Translations under genes and position numbers: made by a program
Origin: Verrucomicrobium sp.
Lineage (GTDB): Bacteria > Verrucomicrobiota > Verrucomicrobiia > Methylacidiphilales > UBA1321
DNA: 64,000 nucleotides
Assembly: GCA_017849585.1 (NCBI GenBank)
Contig: JAFIGT010000013.1
Coordinates: 103,473 to 167,472 of the forward strand
Reading direction: 5' to 3'
Shown: in pieces, positions 7,377 to 15,684 of the stretch
How positions within the stretch are numbered: the stretch's first letter is position 1
How the letters are laid out: every line of letters begins with the position of its first letter
Notes under the pieces: model-generated
Seen by the model: only the letters and a program-made list of their open reading frames with translations
The model's database searches: none
What the model was told of the DNA's origin: nothing

Positions 7377-8819
7377 ATGCCGCAATCGCTAGCGTTAGCC
7401 ATGCTCGCGGCTACTCCTAACTCCTCTTCCACGTCGTCTCCGGAAGCCACTCCCGGTATTTACACTGTAGGGACACTCAAATATACCAAACGATCGATGG
7501 CCGTGTTGTTTGGATGGTTGCTCTGGGGCGACTTCGCCTTCAACTTTTTCGAGTCCATTTTCGGTCGTTTCATGCCCCTTTACCTCAATGACCTGAAGGC
7601 CTCCAACACCCTCATCGGCATCACCACCGGTAGCATCGCGGGCGTGGTGAATATCCTCTTCCTTCCCAACATCAGCCAATGGAGCGATCGCCTCCGCACG
7701 CGCTGGGGTCGCCGCATCCCGCTTCTGACCGTCGTCGCGCCGCTGACCACGCTCTCGCTGCTCGGCGTCGGGTTCGCCCCGGAAATCAGCGCCTGGATTA
7801 GCAATCACGTGCCCGCCAGTCTCGCCCCTTGGCTCAGCGGCACAACGCTGCTCCTCTCGCTCATCTGCGCCTTCACCATTTCCTTCCACTTTTTCAACAT
7901 GGTGCTGGTCAATGCCTACAACTGGCTGCTGCGCGACGTTGTCCCGCAAGTCTTCATGGCCCGCTTTCTCTCCTGGTTCCGTATCGTCGGCAACGTGGCC
8001 GGAGCACTGTTCCTCTGGTACGTGTTTCCGACCATGCTCAGCCACCGTAAGGAGACTTTCCTCGGAGTTGGCCTCTTCTACTTCATTGCCTTCATGCTGA
8101 TGTGCTGGAATGTGAAGGAAGGCGAGTACATCGCGCCCGAGCCACACGCCAAAGGCAGCAATCTCTTCACCCGGTTCGGCGCCTATTTCCGCGACTGTCT
8201 TGCCCTGCCCATCTATCGGAACTTCTTCATCGGCTACGTGCTCGTAGTCGTCGCGGGCGGCTGCGCCGGTTCCTTTGTCACCCTTTACACCCGCAATACG
8301 CTCCACCTGACCATGGACGAGATGGGCCACTGGGGCACCTACACCATCATCGTCGGATCGCTGGCCTTGATTCCCGCCGGCTGGATCTGTGACCGGTTTT
8401 CCTCCATGAAAGTCGCTCTCATCTCTCTGTTCTTCCTGGCGGTGGCGCCCCTCACGGCGTTTCTGTTCGTAAGCACGAAAATGCATTGGCTCACCTACTC
8501 CCTGATTGCCACCATCCCCGGCGTCTTCTGGGGCTTGGCCGTGGCCGCCTTGAGCATGACCCTTTTCCCCGACCGGGTGTTCGGCCAATTCTCCGCGGGC
8601 ATGAATGTCTTCGGCTGCGGTGGTCTGATCTTCGGCAACTACCTCGCGGGCCTGTTCATGGATCTCGTCGATAGTAATTTCCGGCTGATCTTCCTCTGGA
8701 GCGTTCTGTTCTACGCCTTGGCGCTCATCCCCTTGCTTCTCGTATACCGCGACTGGAAGAAGAATGGCGGCCAAAACAATTACGTCGCCCCCATTCCCGA
8801 GCACATGCTCGAAGATTAA
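7377..8819 (+). CDS. MFS transporter, GPH/SLC45-like
   Basis: A 480-residue integral membrane protein with about twelve hydrophobic segments. After a short hydrophilic N-terminus the first helix starts at SMAVLFGWLLWGDFAF. The loop between helices 2 and 3 carries RLRTRWGRRIP, the RxGRRxP signature of sugar:cation symporters of the GPH and SLC45 type. Sugar or glycoside uptake is therefore the likeliest role, but the substrate cannot be read from sequence. It stands alone, with a palindrome upstream and a strong terminator downstream shared with pyrE. Confidence 0.88.
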   Translation: MPQSLALAMLAATPNSSSTSSPEATPGIYTVGTLKYTKRSMAVLFGWLLWGDFAFNFFESIFGRFMPLYLNDLKASNTLIGITTGSIAGVVNILFLPNISQWSDRLRTRWGRRIPLLTVVAPLTTLSLLGVGFAPEISAWISNHVPASLAPWLSGTTLLLSLICAFTISFHFFNMVLVNAYNWLLRDVVPQVFMARFLSWFRIVGNVAGALFLWYVFPTMLSHRKETFLGVGLFYFIAFMLMCWNVKEGEYIAPEPHAKGSNLFTRFGAYFRDCLALPIYRNFFIGYVLVVVAGGCAGSFVTLYTRNTLHLTMDEMGHWGTYTIIVGSLALIPAGWICDRFSSMKVALISLFFLAVAPLTAFLFVSTKMHWLTYSLIATIPGVFWGLAVAALSMTLFPDRVFGQFSAGMNVFGCGGLIFGNYLAGLFMDLVDSNFRLIFLWSVLFYALALIPLLLVYRDWKKNGGQNNYVAPIPEHMLED

Positions 8820-8835
8820 GAGACCACTACGGCAC

Positions 8836-8867
8836 AAAAAAGGCGACTCCTGCGAGTCGCCTTTTTT
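8836..8867. terminator. Bidirectional intrinsic terminator
   Basis: GGCGACTC (8842-8849) pairs with GAGTCGCC (8854-8861) around a four-base loop, with A6 on the left and T6 on the right. It sits between the convergent MFS gene and pyrE and has the right T-run on both strands. Confidence 0.92.
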
Positions 8868-8932
8868 ATTACGATCCGTCCCCAAAACGTTCACCTGTGG
8901 CGAAGCGTCACTGGGTCGAGTGTCACGCTTGG

Positions 8933-9490
8933 TTAAGTCGAACCGGGCTTCACCGCAGGAGTCGCCGCCAGATCTTCCGGCAGCCCGTCCGCCGGGAATG
9001 TCTCGACGTGAAGCTTCAATAGGCTGTAGAGGGGCAGCCCGAAATCCACACCCGGCTCCGCACTGCGATCAACGATCACCGCCACCGCCACGGGAATACC
9101 ACCCGCCGCCTTCACGATCTCAATCGTCTCGCGCACCGCGCTGCCGGTCGTCACGACATCTTCCGCCACAATGAACCGTTCACCCGGCTTGATGGCAAAG
9201 CGGCGCATCTTGAGCTTGCCATTTTCCTTCTCCGTAAAGATGTGGCGTGTTTCCAGATGACGCGCCAGCTCCTGCCCAACGAGGATGCCACCCATTGCAG
9301 GAGAAATAACCGCATCGAAATCGAGATTGCGCACCTGCACGGCCAGCTTGCCGATCAGTTCGCTCGCCAGCTTGGCGTGCTGCAGCAACAAGGCACATTG
9401 AAAATACTGGCGGCTATGCAAACCCGAGCGCAGTAGAAAGTGTCCGTCTAGCAAAGCGCCCGTGGCGCGGAAAGAGTCGATGACATCCAT
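8933..9490 (-). CDS. pyrE: Orotate phosphoribosyltransferase
   Basis: A 185-residue enzyme that joins orotate and PRPP to form OMP in pyrimidine synthesis. The PRPP-binding motif VAEDVVTTGSAV is present, as is the flexible catalytic loop FTEKENGKLKMRRF. The N-terminal GALLDGHFLLRSGLHS segment is typical of the family. It is the last gene of a minus-strand run (iscX-ridA-pyrE), but a GC-rich hairpin lies in the 96-base gap after ridA. Confidence 0.96.
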   Translation of the reverse strand: MDVIDSFRATGALLDGHFLLRSGLHSRQYFQCALLLQHAKLASELIGKLAVQVRNLDFDAVISPAMGGILVGQELARHLETRHIFTEKENGKLKMRRFAIKPGERFIVAEDVVTTGSAVRETIEIVKAAGGIPVAVAVIVDRSAEPGVDFGLPLYSLLKLHVETFPADGLPEDLAATPAVKPGST

Positions 9491-9531
9491 GATGTGTTTC
9501 CTTTTTATCCCTTGAGGTTGCCCCGGCCTCG

Positions 9532-9554
9532 CGCCGCCCGTCTGCAGGGCGGCG
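9532..9554 (-). terminator. GC-rich hairpin between ridA and pyrE
   Basis: CGCCGCCC and GGGCGGCG form a perfect 8-bp stem with a seven-base loop. No T-run follows on the minus strand, so it may attenuate or process the ridA-pyrE transcript rather than end it. Confidence 0.4.
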
Positions 9555-9586
9555 GTGCGCGATCCGGGGGATGAACTGGCGCCGCG

Positions 9587-9982
9587 TCAGGCGGCGACAG
9601 CGACCACTTCGATTTCCACCAGCGAATCCTTCGGGATGCGGGCCACCTGAATGGTGGAACGCGCCGGATGCGGAGCGGTGAAGTGTTTGGCGTAGACGGC
9701 GTTCATGGCCGCGAAATCATTCATATCGTACAGGAAGACGGTCGACTTCACCACCGCGCCGAGGTCAAGCCCCTGCGAGGCGAGCAACGCCTTGATGTTG
9801 GCGATGACCTGCTCGGTCTGCTCGGTGATACCACCGTCGACCAGCTTGCCGGAATCTCCAACCAACGGGATCTGTCCCGCGAGGTAAACGAAATTGCCCG
9901 TGCGGATGCCTTGTGAATACGGTCCCACCGCCGGAGGGGCGTCCGAAGCGGCGACTACTTTTTTATCGGTTTTTGTGCTCAT
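9587..9982 (-). CDS. ridA: RidA family deaminase (YjgF/YER057c/UK114)
   Basis: A 131-residue protein that hydrolyses reactive enamine/imine intermediates released by PLP enzymes. It has the family layout: APPAVGPYSQGIRTGNFVYLAGQ near the start, and Arg108 in HPARSTIQVARIP, matching the catalytic arginine at position 105 in E. coli RidA. The later Leu-Val-Glu-Ile-Glu segment supplies the conserved acidic residue. It starts 24 bases after iscX on the same strand, suggesting co-transcription. Confidence 0.95.
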   Translation of the reverse strand: MSTKTDKKVVAASDAPPAVGPYSQGIRTGNFVYLAGQIPLVGDSGKLVDGGITEQTEQVIANIKALLASQGLDLGAVVKSTVFLYDMNDFAAMNAVYAKHFTAPHPARSTIQVARIPKDSLVEIEVVAVAA

Positions 9983-10006
9983 GTAACAAAGGGAGAGTGA
10001 GGCGGG

Positions 10007-10213
10007 TTATTTGACTTCCTCGTACCACGCCATCTGGATGGCTTCGAGAATCGCTTCATTGCTGCCATCGGGCTTATCGCTGAAATCCGGCAGGGCGAGA
10101 ACCAACTGTTGCAGCTTGGGAAAACTCAATTTCAACGGATCCTGATCGGGATGCGTATCAATGAGGGCAAAGGCAATGTCTTCAGTGTCTTTCCAGGTCA
10201 ATTTATTGGCCAT
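10007..10213 (-). CDS. iscX: Fe-S cluster assembly protein IscX
   Basis: A 68-residue acidic protein that matches E. coli IscX/YfhJ along its length: LTWKDTEDIAFAL, HPDQDPLKLSF, LPDFSDKPDGSNEAILEAI and the terminal W-x-E-E. IscX binds IscS and iron and modulates cluster assembly. The ATG is preferred over a TTG two codons earlier. It lies outside any isc operon here, in front of ridA, with hypothetical genes upstream. The proximity to a cysteine-bearing Rrf2 regulator is suggestive only. Confidence 0.88.
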   Translation of the reverse strand: MANKLTWKDTEDIAFALIDTHPDQDPLKLSFPKLQQLVLALPDFSDKPDGSNEAILEAIQMAWYEEVK

Positions 10214-10298
10214 GGGCAAAAAGTTAGCGGGAAAAGCGGGGCTCGTCCACTGATTATGTGAGGCGTCACGCTATTGTGAGGTGGCCGTCCATGACGGT

Positions 10299-10829
10299 CT
10301 ACTGCCGCCAATCGAGGCGCGGCGTGGCATTTTCATTGGGCCGTGCGCCCTCCTGCAAGAGAAGTTCCTTCGGCGTCTGTGCCGGCGCTTCCAGATAAAA
10401 GCCCGCCTGCTTTTGGAAGGGCAATAGCAGCATCGTCAACGCTTCCTTCCACGTGCCGTCCACCCAGTACGGATCGCGGAGGAAATTTCCCTCCATGTCA
10501 AACTCCGCCCAGAGCCACGTGTAACTATCCACCACGCCCGTCGTGAATCCACCTTGCTGCGCCACGATGAGAGTCGTCTTCTGCTGCGGAATATATTCCA
10601 CCTGCGCGATGAGTTCGCCCCCGCCCTGCAACTTCCAGCGCATGTCCCAGTACGTGTTCGGATCGATGATCCAGCTCTGACCGTGATCGATGACGAGCAG
10701 AGCCACCCCCTGGCTGAAACGGCGCCAATCGCTCTCGGCCCACACCGGGGGCGCGACCACATCGCGGACGCGTTGCCAGCGGATGCGCCACTCGGCCATC
10801 AGGCGGCGAAGTTCAACAACAGAGAGCAT
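10299..10829 (-). CDS. Conserved-looking hypothetical protein (176 aa)
   Basis: I do not recognise a family. The protein is Trp-rich (more than ten Trp) with no signal peptide or membrane segment. Its middle part, with GVALLVIDHGQSWIID and TTLIVAQQGGFTTGVV, looks like a mixed beta fold; the C-terminus is polar and Pro-rich. It begins 17 bases after the stop of the coiled-coil membrane protein gene, so the two are probably co-transcribed. Codon use matches the neighbours. Confidence 0.75.
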   Translation of the reverse strand: MLSVVELRRLMAEWRIRWQRVRDVVAPPVWAESDWRRFSQGVALLVIDHGQSWIIDPNTYWDMRWKLQGGGELIAQVEYIPQQKTTLIVAQQGGFTTGVVDSYTWLWAEFDMEGNFLRDPYWVDGTWKEALTMLLLPFQKQAGFYLEAPAQTPKELLLQEGARPNENATPRLDWRQ

Positions 10830-10846
10830 CGGAATAGGAGCGAAGA

Positions 10847-12184
10847 TTAACGCCCGGCGCGGCTACCTTCGAGCCGGCGAACGCGGTCGCGCAGTTCGTT
10901 CAACTCGCGCGTGCGCGCTTTAAGTACCGCCGCGGAATCATCCGCGGAAGCAGCGGTGCGCTTGAGTTGTTCCTGCTGCTTGGCCATCAGGTTGGCCGTG
11001 GCAGCGAGTTGATCCGACAGCTTGCCCATGTCGGCGCGCAACTGTTCCAGATCGGCCTGATGCTTGGTGAGTTGATCGTTATACTTCGCATCGAGCTGGG
11101 CGATGCTCACACTCTGACTGTCAATCATCTGCTTGAGCGTGTAACCGCCGAACGCCGCGAGCGCCACGAACAAGATAAAGCCTCCCACCAGAGAGTAACC
11201 CACCCATGTCAACACACTGCCCACGGCGTGTTGTTCTTTTGCCTGCCGTTCCGCATTCTTGCGAAAATCCGATACGCTGGGTTGATTCAAGGCCATAGTG
11301 CTGTTCCTGGTTGATGGGTTGGGGGTGGTTTCTTTGGGTAAGTGAATCGCAGACGACGGAGTCGTCGCGGCGGAAGAAGGTGTCGTGGTCGACGTGGAGA
11401 CCGGCGACGCGCTCGCGGGACGGTTCGTGGCTCGATCCGATGACGTGGAATGAATCGATGTCGTCGCCGTCACGGGCGCGGACGTCGACTTGACCGGTTT
11501 GCTGGCCGAATGAACGGGTTCGTTCGCTTTCGATGTTGTCGGGACGGACACCGCAGTCGTCGCCACGACGGGCTCGCTTTTCGCAGAGGTAATCGATGCG
11601 GGCATGCCGGCGGATACTGGTGCCGTTTTAACCGGCGCAGCGGCAGGCGGCGTCACCGTCGTGACGGCTTTCTTTTCCGCCACCGGTTCGGATTTCACCG
11701 GAGTCGGAGAGGAAGGCGCTGCGCTCGGGACGGCAGCGGTTGTCTCGGCCATCGGCGTCACCGGCTTGGTGGACGTCGACGGAGCGGGCATCGGAATGGT
11801 CGCGTTCTTTTTGTCCTCATCCAGTTCGCCGGTCAGATCGGTGATCTTGATCGAATCGATGGAAAACTTGCTCTTCGTATGCAGAGCGGCCGCCATCGGG
11901 GGCAGCGGTTTGCTCGGGCCCGCCGAAGGATCGGGCGTAGTGGTATGGTGAATGCGCAATTTAGCCTCTGAGAAAATAGCGGGGGTTTCTTTTTTTTCCG
12001 CCACCGGTTCTGCCGGGGTGGAGATGGGTGGTGTCGCTGGCGTAGCCGGTGCCGATGGTTTCAACCCGAAATCAAATTCGAGCGTATCGTCCTTCTTGGC
12101 CGCTTTAGCTCCCGCCTTGCCTCGGGGCGCGGGCCCAATTCCTGCCTGCGCAGGAACGGACGTGGATTTCACCGGCTTTATCAT
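10847..12184 (-). CDS. Single-pass membrane protein with Ser/Thr/Pro/Ala-rich N-terminus and coiled coil
   Basis: A 445-residue protein of unknown family. The first ~310 residues are low-complexity Ala/Pro/Ser/Thr-rich with scattered Lys, beginning with a short TLEFDFGLKP segment. One hydrophobic helix follows (VGYSLVGGFILFVALAAFGG), then a predicted coiled coil of ~100 residues (QLDAKYNDQLTKHQ onward) ending in a basic tail. There is no signal peptide, so the long N-terminus is probably cytoplasmic and the coiled coil periplasmic, or the reverse. The start is at MIKPVKS. It is divergent from an FHA protein that also has a low-complexity linker and one membrane helix, so they may work together. 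A scaffold role is a guess. Confidence 0.75.
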   Translation of the reverse strand: MIKPVKSTSVPAQAGIGPAPRGKAGAKAAKKDDTLEFDFGLKPSAPATPATPPISTPAEPVAEKKETPAIFSEAKLRIHHTTTPDPSAGPSKPLPPMAAALHTKSKFSIDSIKITDLTGELDEDKKNATIPMPAPSTSTKPVTPMAETTAAVPSAAPSSPTPVKSEPVAEKKAVTTVTPPAAAPVKTAPVSAGMPASITSAKSEPVVATTAVSVPTTSKANEPVHSASKPVKSTSAPVTATTSIHSTSSDRATNRPASASPVSTSTTTPSSAATTPSSAIHLPKETTPNPSTRNSTMALNQPSVSDFRKNAERQAKEQHAVGSVLTWVGYSLVGGFILFVALAAFGGYTLKQMIDSQSVSIAQLDAKYNDQLTKHQADLEQLRADMGKLSDQLAATANLMAKQQEQLKRTAASADDSAAVLKARTRELNELRDRVRRLEGSRAGR

Positions 12185-12356
12185 CGTTAACCGACAAGAT
12201 TGGAACACTGGCCACGCAATTCAAGATTTATGCTCACTATTTTTATTTTTACTGCAGTTTATGGAAAAAGAACCGTCTATCAGTTTAGAACGAGATAGAT
12301 TAGTAATACATGATAGTTAATCTCAAACTTGGCCCGATACTTGCCATAGGTTGGGA

Positions 12357-13160
12357 ATGCCCTATCCTCAAGGCGTGATTTACAAATTTCGCGACGTCCA
12401 GACTCATCAAGCCGTTCCGCTGCCTCCCGGGGAATACCTCATTGGCCGCGAGGATGATTGCCCCATCTGCATCGAAAACACTTCGGTGAGCCGCAGGCAC
12501 GCCAAGATTACTAATGGCGAAGATGGCCTTTGGATCGAAGATCTTGGCTCCTCCAATGGCACCGCCGTGCGCGGTCAACTCATCACCGAGCGCACCGCCA
12601 TCAGCGTGGGCGAAGTGATTTATTTCGGTCCGGTCTGCTATCGACTCGAACCGGAAATCGTCGGGGAAGAAGCTCCCGCCACGGTTCCCCAACCAGGCTT
12701 GAAACCGGCAGGTCTGCGCAACCTGATGCGCAAAACGACCGACCGCGTCCCACTTGGCAGTATTCGTTTTGATCACGTTCCAGCGAGTGAAGCCACCACA
12801 CTACAGTCAGCGGCCCCGGTAGCAGTAGCGGAACCGGAACCGGTCCCCGCCCCTTCAGCCGCGCGCCAAAAAATTTCCTCGTACCCCACCATCACGTTGC
12901 CAGCCACCCGGGTCGCCTCCTCCGCACCAGCTTCCACGTTTACCGCGCCGACTCCGGCATCCGTAACGGCCGCAGAAATCCCCCGTGCCTCCGCCCCGGC
13001 ATCCATCTCGACACCCTCTACAGATGAAGAAACGGTCACCAGCAAAGGCGTTTCGACCCTCACCATCTGGATGGCCTTTGGTGCTGGCGTGGGCGTGGGA
13101 CTCCTCCTCGGCATCGGCATTGCTTACATGCTTTTCACGCTCGGTCGCGTGAGTTCTTGA
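12357..13160 (+). CDS. FHA-domain protein with C-terminal membrane anchor
   Basis: A 267-residue protein. An N-terminal forkhead-associated domain (about residues 5-95) has the phosphothreonine-binding signatures GRE, SVSRRHAKI and SSNGT. A Pro/Ala/Ser/Thr-rich linker of ~130 residues follows, then a glycine-rich hydrophobic helix (WMAFGAGVGVGLLLGIGIAY) near the C-terminus. The FHA domain should face the cytoplasm and read phosphothreonine marks made by Ser/Thr kinases, none of which is encoded here. The ATG is preferred over a TTG two codons upstream. It is divergent from the coiled-coil membrane protein. Confidence 0.9.
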   Translation: MPYPQGVIYKFRDVQTHQAVPLPPGEYLIGREDDCPICIENTSVSRRHAKITNGEDGLWIEDLGSSNGTAVRGQLITERTAISVGEVIYFGPVCYRLEPEIVGEEAPATVPQPGLKPAGLRNLMRKTTDRVPLGSIRFDHVPASEATTLQSAAPVAVAEPEPVPAPSAARQKISSYPTITLPATRVASSAPASTFTAPTPASVTAAEIPRASAPASISTPSTDEETVTSKGVSTLTIWMAFGAGVGVGLLLGIGIAYMLFTLGRVSS

Positions 13161-13179
13161 TCGCATTTGCAGTAGAAAG

Positions 13180-13208
13180 GTTCGCCCTCCATTCCAGCGA
13201 GGGCGAAC
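13180..13208 (+). terminator. Hairpin after the FHA gene
   Basis: GTTCGCCCTC and GAGGGCGAAC form a perfect 10-bp stem around a nine-base loop, 20 bases after the stop. The following sequence is only moderately T-rich, so it is a likely but not classic terminator. Confidence 0.6.
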
Positions 13209-13311
13209 GTTGTATTGCACCGCACCTCGGACGTTCCTAGTTCCATGCCTGAGCGACTGCGTAAATCACCTTTGTTAATTCACGCGATTTCGGCTAGAAA
13301 GATCTTCTACC

Positions 13312-14067
13312 TTGAAAATCTCCGCTTGTCTTATCACCCACAACGAACGGGACAACCTCGACCGGTGCCTCTCCAGTCTCCGGCCCGTGGTGGATGAGAT
13401 CATTGTGGTCGACAGCGGCAGCACCGACGGCTCGCAGGAGATTTGCCGCAGCTACGGCGCGCACGTCACCGAACACAAGTGGGAAGGCTACGTGGCGCAA
13501 AAAAATCTGGCCATCTCCCTCGCCTCGAACAAGTGGGTGCTCAGCATCGATGCCGACGAGGAACTCTCCCCCGGCCTCTCCTCCGCCATCGAAATGCTGC
13601 GCGAGAATCCACCTACGGAAGACATCAGCGGTTACGAAATCTCCCGCGTTGTCTTTTACCGCGGCGAATGGATCTGGCACGGCAACTGGTTCCCGGATCG
13701 CCTCGTGCGCGTCTTCCAGAAAGACCGCGCCCGCTTCGCTGGCGGTTCCGTGCATGAGCGGCTCGAAATCGACGGCACCGTCAAGCGCCTGCCCGGCTAC
13801 CTGCACCACTACACCTTCGTTTCGATGGAGGAACGTCGCGGTCGCATCCAGAACTACGCCAATCTCTGGGCCGCCAACGCCATTGCCCACGGACGCCGCG
13901 CCTGGCCCTGGTCCGCGCCCCTGCGCGCCAGCTGGCGATTCCTGCGCGGCTACGTGATTCGCCGCGGCTATCTCGACGGATCGCTCGGATGGGAAATCGC
14001 CCTCAGCAACGCCGAGGAAGTTTACATGAAGTATCAAAGCCTGCGGAGACTCCAGCAACGTGCGTAA
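13312..14067 (+). CDS. Glycosyltransferase family 2 (WaaE/KdtX-like)
   Basis: A 251-residue GT-A glycosyltransferase. The N-terminus KISACLITHNERDNLDRCL, the SGSTDGS loop and the metal-binding DADEE at the DxD position are clear. Residues around WHGNWFPDRLVRVF, GGSVHERLEI and the Tyr/His-rich segment after it match the LPS core beta-glucosyl/heptosyl transferases of the WaaE/KdtX group, so a role in lipopolysaccharide or glycolipid assembly is likely. The start is a TTG; no ATG fits the family N-terminus. The 3' end overlaps the murJ start by eight bases. Confidence 0.88.
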   Translation: MKISACLITHNERDNLDRCLSSLRPVVDEIIVVDSGSTDGSQEICRSYGAHVTEHKWEGYVAQKNLAISLASNKWVLSIDADEELSPGLSSAIEMLRENPPTEDISGYEISRVVFYRGEWIWHGNWFPDRLVRVFQKDRARFAGGSVHERLEIDGTVKRLPGYLHHYTFVSMEERRGRIQNYANLWAANAIAHGRRAWPWSAPLRASWRFLRGYVIRRGYLDGSLGWEIALSNAEEVYMKYQSLRRLQQRA

Positions 14068-15679
14068 AAAATCCGCTGCCATCGTGGGTCTGGCCGTCGT
14101 CGGCTCCCGCGTCTTCGGACTCGTCCGCGAGGTCGTCTTCGCCGCCATGTTCGGCGCGGGCATGCTGCTCGATTCCTACCTCGCCGCGTTTCGCATTCCC
14201 AATCTCCTGCGCGACCTTTTCGCGGAGGGCGCGCTCTCGACCGCATTTGTCACCACCTTCACCAAAGTCAACGAAAAGGAAGGCAGCGACAAAGGCTGGC
14301 ATCTCGCGCGACTGGTCATCTCCGCGCTCATTCTGGTCCTTGGCATTATTTGCATACTCGGCATTCTCGCCAGCGGTCCGCTCGTCTGGATGATGAATTA
14401 CGGTTTCGCGGCAGTCCCCGGAAAACTCGCCCTCACCACCGACCTCACGCGCATTCTCTTTCCCTTCATCCTCTTCGTCTCCCTCGCCGCCGTCGCCATG
14501 GGCATGCTCAACGCGAAGAATGTCTTCGGCCTGCCCGCGTCCGCTTCCACCGCGTTCAATATCGTCTCGGTTTTCTTCGGCGTCGTACTCGCCTACACGT
14601 TTGATCCTCAGGAAAACTGGATGCAGCCGCACTTCTCCGAACGCGCGCTGTACGGCGTCTGTCTCGGCGTGCTCATTGGCGGACTCGCCCAGCTCGGCAT
14701 TCAATTACCCAAGCTCTGGCAACTCGGCTTCCGCTATCGCTGGGAGTTGAACTTCAATGATCCCGCGCTGCGCACCGTCCTCCTGCTCATGATCCCCAGC
14801 GTCATCGCCGGATCCGCGGTGCAGGTCAACGTCGTCGTCAGTAATTTCTTCGCCTCGCAAATCAACGGCGCGCAATCGTGGCTCGGCAGCGCGTTTCGTC
14901 TCATGCAATTTCCCATCGGCGTCTTCGGCGTTGCGATTGCCACGGTCGCGCTTCCCTCCGTTTCGCGTCATCACGCGCAGGACAACCTGCCCGCCTTCGG
15001 CAAGACGGTGGAAGAAGCGTTGCGCCTCGCATTCTATCTCACGCTTCCTGCATCGCTCGGACTCGCCATTCTCGCGGAACCGATCATTCGCCTGATCTAC
15101 CAACATGGCCGCTTCGATGCGGTCGCCACGTATCAAACCTCGCTCGCGCTGCAGGCCTATTCGATTGGACTTGCCGGTTACGCCGGCATCAAGGTTCTCG
15201 TCCCCTGCTTCTACGCGCTCAATCTCTCCAAGACCCCGGTGAAGATCAGCCTCTTCGGCATGGCGATTAATCTCCTCCTCTGCTACGTCCTCGTCAAAGG
15301 CTTCGGTCTCGGCCATGTCGGACTCGCCCTGACAACAGGCCTGATCGCCCTGATCAATTTCCTGCAACTTCTCTTCTTCATGTCGCGCCAGGTGAATTGC
15401 GGTCGTCCGCTCCACTGGATCACCTTCTTCGCCCGCGTGACGGCCGCCTGCTTCGCCATGGGAGCCGTCGCCTGGATCGGACAATTCCTCGCGGAACCGG
15501 CCTCCCATCTCGGCATGCTCCCGTACATCGCCGCCATCGGCGCAACGATCTTCATGGCGGCCATCACCTATTTCGGCGTCTCGTTTCAGATGGGGCTGCC
15601 CGAGTCGGTCGAGATGGCTGACTTCCTCCGCCGCAAGCTCAACCTGCCCGTTCCCAACCGGATCAAGCCGCCACAATAA
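14060..15679 (+). CDS. murJ: Lipid II flippase MurJ (MviN)
   Basis: A 539-residue integral membrane protein with about 14 hydrophobic segments that flips lipid II during peptidoglycan synthesis. The N-terminal GSRVFGLVREVVFAAMFGAG carries the conserved SR-x-x-G-x-x-R-E pattern, and DLFAEGALSTAFV is a MurJ hallmark. The start is GTG and lies inside the end of the GT2 gene, so the two are translationally coupled. moeA follows after five bases. Confidence 0.95.
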   Translation: MRKKSAAIVGLAVVGSRVFGLVREVVFAAMFGAGMLLDSYLAAFRIPNLLRDLFAEGALSTAFVTTFTKVNEKEGSDKGWHLARLVISALILVLGIICILGILASGPLVWMMNYGFAAVPGKLALTTDLTRILFPFILFVSLAAVAMGMLNAKNVFGLPASASTAFNIVSVFFGVVLAYTFDPQENWMQPHFSERALYGVCLGVLIGGLAQLGIQLPKLWQLGFRYRWELNFNDPALRTVLLLMIPSVIAGSAVQVNVVVSNFFASQINGAQSWLGSAFRLMQFPIGVFGVAIATVALPSVSRHHAQDNLPAFGKTVEEALRLAFYLTLPASLGLAILAEPIIRLIYQHGRFDAVATYQTSLALQAYSIGLAGYAGIKVLVPCFYALNLSKTPVKISLFGMAINLLLCYVLVKGFGLGHVGLALTTGLIALINFLQLLFFMSRQVNCGRPLHWITFFARVTAACFAMGAVAWIGQFLAEPASHLGMLPYIAAIGATIFMAAITYFGVSFQMGLPESVEMADFLRRKLNLPVPNRIKPPQ

Positions 15680-15684
15680 TCCCA

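Noticed and set aside
7395..8894. 499-codon open frame antisense to the MFS gene
   Set aside because: The product is extremely Glu/Gly/His-rich with no hydrophobic core; the plus-strand transporter has clear helices and the GRRxP motif.
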